Below, one piece after another: positions 60,419-64,000 of a stretch of DNA of 64,000 nt (position 1 is its first letter; each line of letters starts with the position of its first letter). The stretch covers positions 1 to 64,000 of the forward strand of contig CBDCVJ010000004.1 of assembly GCA_965222975.1 (NCBI GenBank), in the 5' to 3' direction. Made by a program: the position numbers and the translations under genes. The notes beneath the pieces were generated by a model. That model searched no databases. It was given only the letters and a program-made list of their open reading frames with translations, and had not been told where the DNA came from. The DNA is from UBA6168 sp965222975 (GTDB lineage Bacteria > Bacteroidota > Bacteroidia > Chitinophagales > Saprospiraceae).

Positions 60419-61833
60419 GCAACACCAACAAAAAGCTAACGGAAGAGCAACTGGGTTTGCTGGACCACCTCGCCGACGATCTCGCAGAACGAACGGCACA
60501 GATCCCCATCGCTGCCCAACGCATTATCAAGCATTCTTTCCCCCAAGTGCTTGAAGGTATTCCGAAAAGCGCTGTGCCGACATATGTGCAGATGGGCCGA
60601 GCCAACATTCATTGGCAGTTGTTTTTGGAAAACCGAAAAGGCAAACTCGTTTTCTTTTTTTCAAGAAGGAAAAAAAAATTCAAATTCGACAACTCATTTA
60701 TTACCGATATTTCATTCTCCATTTCGCCTGCGGCAAATAAGCCACCTGTACTATTGCCCACTCTCCTTGGCCATCTTTGGGCACCCCCTGTCTTCCTTGA
60801 ACTGAACCCGCCCCACCGTTTGGAGAGGATAGTAGTGCAGACAATGAACGACGCCAACCGCGACAATGTGCTGTGGATGAGTCTTGGCAACGATCTGCTG
60901 GCTATTGCGTTCGTGGCCTCGAAAGGCTTTCAGAAATCTCTTCTTTTTTATTTTAAAAACAGGAGCGCCCAATTTGAAAAACAGGTAGCCGTTGATGCAC
61001 CGTTGTCCTGGTTCGAGGCCATGCTTGAAGCCATCCGCCCGTGGGCCAATGGTGAAACGGCCACGTTGATTCCAATTGACCTTAGTCGCTCCGAAGGCGA
61101 AATCCAAAAAATCTTGAGCACCCTTTCGGACAACTTCCTCACGATTTCCCAAAAAATGCAAGATGCCTACATTGACGAAACACACCCATTGTGTCCTTTT
61201 TTCCCCTATTACCAATTGACCGACTATGCTGTCAACGTGCGCATGCGGCTAACTTCAGAAGGCAAGATCATTAGAGAAGAACCGACCGAAGAAGACACTA
61301 AGGAACTGCTTGCCAAGAAGGAAAACTTGTTCCAATTAGAGGTACAGTTGAAAGGCGCTTATGAGGATGGCCGTCCTGTTATCCAATTCAAAATATTGCC
61401 GCCCGATTTCCTTACTGACGGGCCGTTGTTCGACGCCTTTCTGCAAGAGCTGCACCAGCCCAAAGGGGAGAACAATCTGGAAAAACATTTGGAAAAACTG
61501 GCAAAAAAACTGGACACTTCCATACAAGCCCTCGAAAATGCTTTGACCCACCCCTCGCCTGACACCTTCATTTTCAGAGTACAGCGGAAACGGAAATGGG
61601 ACAACCAAATGTTCGTGCTGCCCATCATCGAAAATGGGCATTCCCGTAACCTGTTTTTCAGCGCTGAATTCGACGTGGACATCAGCCAACCTACTGTGAC
61701 TTTCCATAATATCCTTTCGGTGAAAAACCTATTGAAAAAGAAAAACGGCAGGTTTTTCATAGATCGCCCTGGCGAACAGTATTTCATGCGGCTGCTATTT
61801 TTTGTGAATGACTGGAAGAACAAGGTGATTTGA
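60415..61833 (+). CDS. unknown operon protein 4
   Basis: 472 residues, starting at GTG inside the preceding stop (GTGA). No signal or membrane helix. It seems to contain repeated beta modules: RANIHWQLFLENRKGKLVFF near 65, YYQLTDYAVNVRMRLTS near 270 and RRKKKFKFDN/RKRKWDNQMFVL-like basic strands. No catalytic motif recognised. As the largest member it may be the scaffold of a complex with proteins 1-3. No homologue is known to me. Confidence 0.65.
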   Translation: MSNTNKKLTEEQLGLLDHLADDLAERTAQIPIAAQRIIKHSFPQVLEGIPKSAVPTYVQMGRANIHWQLFLENRKGKLVFFFSRRKKKFKFDNSFITDISFSISPAANKPPVLLPTLLGHLWAPPVFLELNPPHRLERIVVQTMNDANRDNVLWMSLGNDLLAIAFVASKGFQKSLLFYFKNRSAQFEKQVAVDAPLSWFEAMLEAIRPWANGETATLIPIDLSRSEGEIQKILSTLSDNFLTISQKMQDAYIDETHPLCPFFPYYQLTDYAVNVRMRLTSEGKIIREEPTEEDTKELLAKKENLFQLEVQLKGAYEDGRPVIQFKILPPDFLTDGPLFDAFLQELHQPKGENNLEKHLEKLAKKLDTSIQALENALTHPSPDTFIFRVQRKRKWDNQMFVLPIIENGHSRNLFFSAEFDVDISQPTVTFHNILSVKNLLKKKNGRFFIDRPGEQYFMRLLFFVNDWKNKVI

Positions 61834-62297
61834 TGGTTGTTGATTGCCCGCTTTTCGGCAAGGCAGGTTGATAGGTCGGCTCATGCATCTTTCCTTCAAT
61901 CCTCCTTCCTATTTGTAACGTGAATTATGGATAAAGTCATTGACAATCAGGGACTTGCAATAACTTACGTCCCATTAGGGACGATAGGACGGAAAGAGAA
62001 GATTCTTATCCAAGATTCATGTTAAGTAGGTTGAATGAAATAATCGACACTTTTTATAAATGCCATTAGCTGTTGGATTTTTGCTATTGGCTTTAATAGC
62101 TAAAAGCAAAAGGCTAATAGCCAATAACAATAAAGCGAAAAAGTGTCGATTATATATGCTCAGGTACTTATTTGTAAAAAATCCCCAGTCTTCGTTATTT
62201 CGCAGCCAAATAAATTTATGGCTGTTAGCCGTTAGCATTTGGTTTTTAGCATTTCGCTTCTGCCAACTGCCAACTGCCAACTGCCAACTGCCAATCA
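61834..62297. other. gap with inverted repeat and 7-bp tandem repeat
   Basis: 464 bases without a gene. Arms near 62042-62055 and 62139-62152 (aatcgacacttttt and its complement) enclose further agctaatagcc/ggctattag-like pairing. At 62261-62295 five copies of tgccaac (last tgccaat) run up to 2 bases before the kinase ATG, so they are the leader of that mRNA. Confidence 0.65.
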
Positions 62298-63218
62298 ATG
62301 AGTTTACTGACCGTAGGAACCGTCGCATTTGACGACATCGAAACCCCTCTTGGCAAAGCCGATAAAGTCGTCGGCGGTGCTTGTACCTATATCTCCCTCG
62401 CCGCATCTTATTTTGTAAAAAGTATAAACCTTGTCTCCGTCATTGGGGATGACTTTCCAAAGGATATGCTGAATTTGTTGACATCCAAAGGCGTCAATCT
62501 AGATGGCCTGCAAGTGAAGGAAGGGGAAAAATCCTTCTTCTGGGCCGGCAAATACCACGACGACCTCAACAGCCGGGACACTCTTGACACCCAGCTAAAC
62601 GTACTCGCCGACTTCGATCCCGTGCTACCAAACCACTACAAAGACGACCCATTTGTCATGCTCGGCAACCTGACCCCCGATGTGCAAATGCGGGTCATTG
62701 AGCAGATGAACGGCAGCCCCAGGTTCGTGGCCATGGACACCATGAATTTTTGGATGGACAATGCCCTCGATGGGTTGAAAGCAGTCTTGAAAAAAATTCA
62801 TTGCCTCATCGTGAACGATGAGGAGGCCCGCCAACTGAGTGGCGAGCATTCCTTGGTAAAAGCGGCAGATGCTATTTTAAAAATGGGCCCAAGATATTTG
62901 GTCATCAAGAAAGGCGAGCATGGCGCACTGCTTTTTTACGACGGTGACATTTTCTTTGCTCCTGCCCTGCCCCTCGCCGAAGTATTCGACCCAACAGGTG
63001 CCGGCGACACTTTTGCTGGTGGCTTCATTGGCTACCTCGCCCAATCAGGCGACCTTTCTTTCGAGAATATGAAACGGGCAGTCATTTTCGGTTCGGCCAT
63101 GGCTTCTTTTTGTGTGGAAAAATTCGGTACGGAGCGCCTGCAAGACCTCACCTCGATTGATATCAAAAACCGGGTAAATAAATTTGTGCAGTTGGTGAAT
63201 TTTGATGCGAAGGTTTGA
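62298..63218 (+). CDS. PfkB-family sugar/nucleoside kinase
   Basis: 306 residues. PfkB signatures: GGACTYISLAASYF-type N-terminal glycine motif (VVGGACTY), VIKKGEHGALLFYDG and the C-terminal DPTGAGDTFAGGF (231-243) with catalytic Asp237 and the anion hole GAGD. It phosphorylates a sugar or nucleoside with ATP; the substrate cannot be told from the sequence. ATG 62298 directly follows a 7-bp tandem repeat. It ends near a 67-bp-arm palindrome. Confidence 0.88.
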   Translation: MSLLTVGTVAFDDIETPLGKADKVVGGACTYISLAASYFVKSINLVSVIGDDFPKDMLNLLTSKGVNLDGLQVKEGEKSFFWAGKYHDDLNSRDTLDTQLNVLADFDPVLPNHYKDDPFVMLGNLTPDVQMRVIEQMNGSPRFVAMDTMNFWMDNALDGLKAVLKKIHCLIVNDEEARQLSGEHSLVKAADAILKMGPRYLVIKKGEHGALLFYDGDIFFAPALPLAEVFDPTGAGDTFAGGFIGYLAQSGDLSFENMKRAVIFGSAMASFCVEKFGTERLQDLTSIDIKNRVNKFVQLVNFDAKV

Positions 63219-63249
63219 GTGGAGCAAAGATTTTTATCCAAAACTCACG

Positions 63250-63403
63250 TTATACTCGACCACTTTAGGTTTTGTGCAAATCATTTTTTTTTGTTGAGAT
63301 GGTTGAGGAGGTTTAGACGGTTGAGTTCTCAACCGTCTAAACCTCCTCAACCATCTCAACAAAAAAAAATGATTTGCACAAAACCTAAAGTGGTTCAGTA
63401 TAA
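63250..63403. repeat. perfect 67-bp-arm palindrome between convergent genes
   Basis: 63259-63325 and 63328-63394 are perfect reverse complements (67 bp) with a 2-base centre, and a further 7 of 9 outer bases match. The arm contains a run of nine T and the word ggttgag/ggttta. It sits between the PfkB kinase and the convergent T9SS gene. Such a long, exact cruciform is likely unstable in cloning and may have been produced recently by template switching or repeat expansion. Confidence 0.92.
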
Positions 63404-63412
63404 TTAAGCATT

Positions 63413-64000
63413 CTATTTTACCAATAGAACTTTTTCACTAAAAACCTTTTTTCCATTTTCTATCTTCAAAAAATAAATCCCATTATTTAATTTACTTAAA
63501 TCAACATTTTCATTTCCATAATATTTTTCGAAAAAATAAACTTCCCTGCCGAATGTATCATATATAGTCACATTAATTTTTTCTTGGCAAATAATATTCA
63601 ATAAACCATGGGTTGGGTTCGGAAATATTTTATAGGCCAATTTATTCCCAGAAATAACTTCATCATTATTTACAAAATCTTTTACAGCTACAGGTGATTG
63701 AAAAACAGTAAGCCCTCCTCTGTCATTTCCAATAATAGCCTCCAAATATTTATCATTATTTAAATTAGTAAAAGCAATACGGGTAGCACTTCCTTCCCGC
63801 AGGCCGCCCCATTCTTCTTCCAATATTTCAAAAGTACCGGCATCAAGGCTATCAGGGTTAATTAAATATTTTTTTATCCAACCACGGAACGAGCCTGACA
63901 CCAAATACATGGTATCTCCCATTTCCAAAATATGAGGTTGTGCATAACCTACCGTACTACCGATGGGTTGTGTATTTATTTTCCCAAAAAAGAAATTATT
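63413..64000 (-). CDS. 3' part of a T9SS type A cargo protein (cut by the window edge)
   Basis: The minus-strand frame is open to the right edge, so the start lies outside. About 195 residues are visible: a beta-propeller/FG-GAP-like end (ATRIAFTNLNNDKYLEAIIG) and a C-terminal type A sorting domain (AYKIFPNPTHGLLNIICQEK ... LNNGIYFLKIENGKK). It should be exported by T9SS and anchored at the surface or released. Confidence 0.8.
   Translation of the reverse strand, partial: NNFFFGKINTQPIGSTVGYAQPHILEMGDTMYLVSGSFRGWIKKYLINPDSLDAGTFEILEEEWGGLREGSATRIAFTNLNNDKYLEAIIGNDRGGLTVFQSPVAVKDFVNNDEVISGNKLAYKIFPNPTHGLLNIICQEKINVTIYDTFGREVYFFEKYYGNENVDLSKLNNGIYFLKIENGKKVFSEKVLLVK

Overview
The window looks like chromosomal DNA of a Bacteroidota bacterium, most likely a saprospirian (Saprospiraceae/Lewinella-like). 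The evidence is a complete Bacteroides-aerotolerance (bat) operon, several proteins ending in Type 9 secretion (T9SS) sorting domains, many LxxC lipoproteins, promoters of the TAnnTTTG type and start regions that are A/T-rich rather than Shine-Dalgarno-like. The species is an inference. I saw no rRNA, tRNA or CRISPR array.

Layout. 0.3-9.7 kb (minus): moxR, a DUF58 protein, a small membrane protein, batA, batB, batC, batD and batE, with a different long hairpin at every non-overlapping junction. 10-14 kb (minus): an NTF2-like lipoprotein and a large SGNH/PVC-type/cytochrome c fusion. 14.1-19.8 kb (plus): a metal-handling group (HYC_CC_PP-like protein, heavy-metal-binding lipoprotein, YdjM-like membrane protein, CusA-like RND pump with a palindromic element inserted in frame). 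20.4-23.9 kb (plus): ECF sigma factor with a membrane-anchored partner, then a Gfo/Idh/MocA oxidoreductase. 24-32.2 kb (minus): two giant T9SS cargo proteins in one operon. 33-43 kb (plus): lipoproteins, NTF2-like proteins, a CrtI-type/FNR-like fusion, a REP-associated transposase (RAYT), an M24 peptidase, a TonB-like protein and a serine hydrolase, interspersed with gene relics.

43.6-50 kb is the most unusual stretch: a lipoprotein-anchored polymorphic toxin with a C-terminal AHH nuclease, a candidate immunity gene, and then A/T-rich orphan fragments and candidate immunity genes separated by three copies of a 313-bp palindromic element. The three copies have exactly the same length and related ends, and the same core flanks the RAYT gene 9 kb away. 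This suggests that a RAYT-mobilised repeat family punctuates, and perhaps reshuffles, a toxin/immunity cassette array.

50-58 kb carries mostly minus-strand membrane, regulatory and enzyme genes (DUF2306-like, LytTR regulator, CPBP protease, a frameshifted acyltransferase-like/cNMP-binding gene, DUF998-like, Rieske/glutamate-synthase fusion). 58.3-61.8 kb (plus) is a four-gene operon of cytoplasmic proteins that I do not recognise and that seem to share a beta-rich module; it is the second candidate for an undescribed system. A PfkB-type sugar kinase follows, then a perfect 67-bp-arm palindrome, then the 3' part of another T9SS protein running off the right edge.

A window-wide theme is that intergenic spaces are filled with near-perfect hairpins (arms 13 to 67 bp) whose sequences are unrelated to one another and are often built from a short degenerate repeat word private to that locus.
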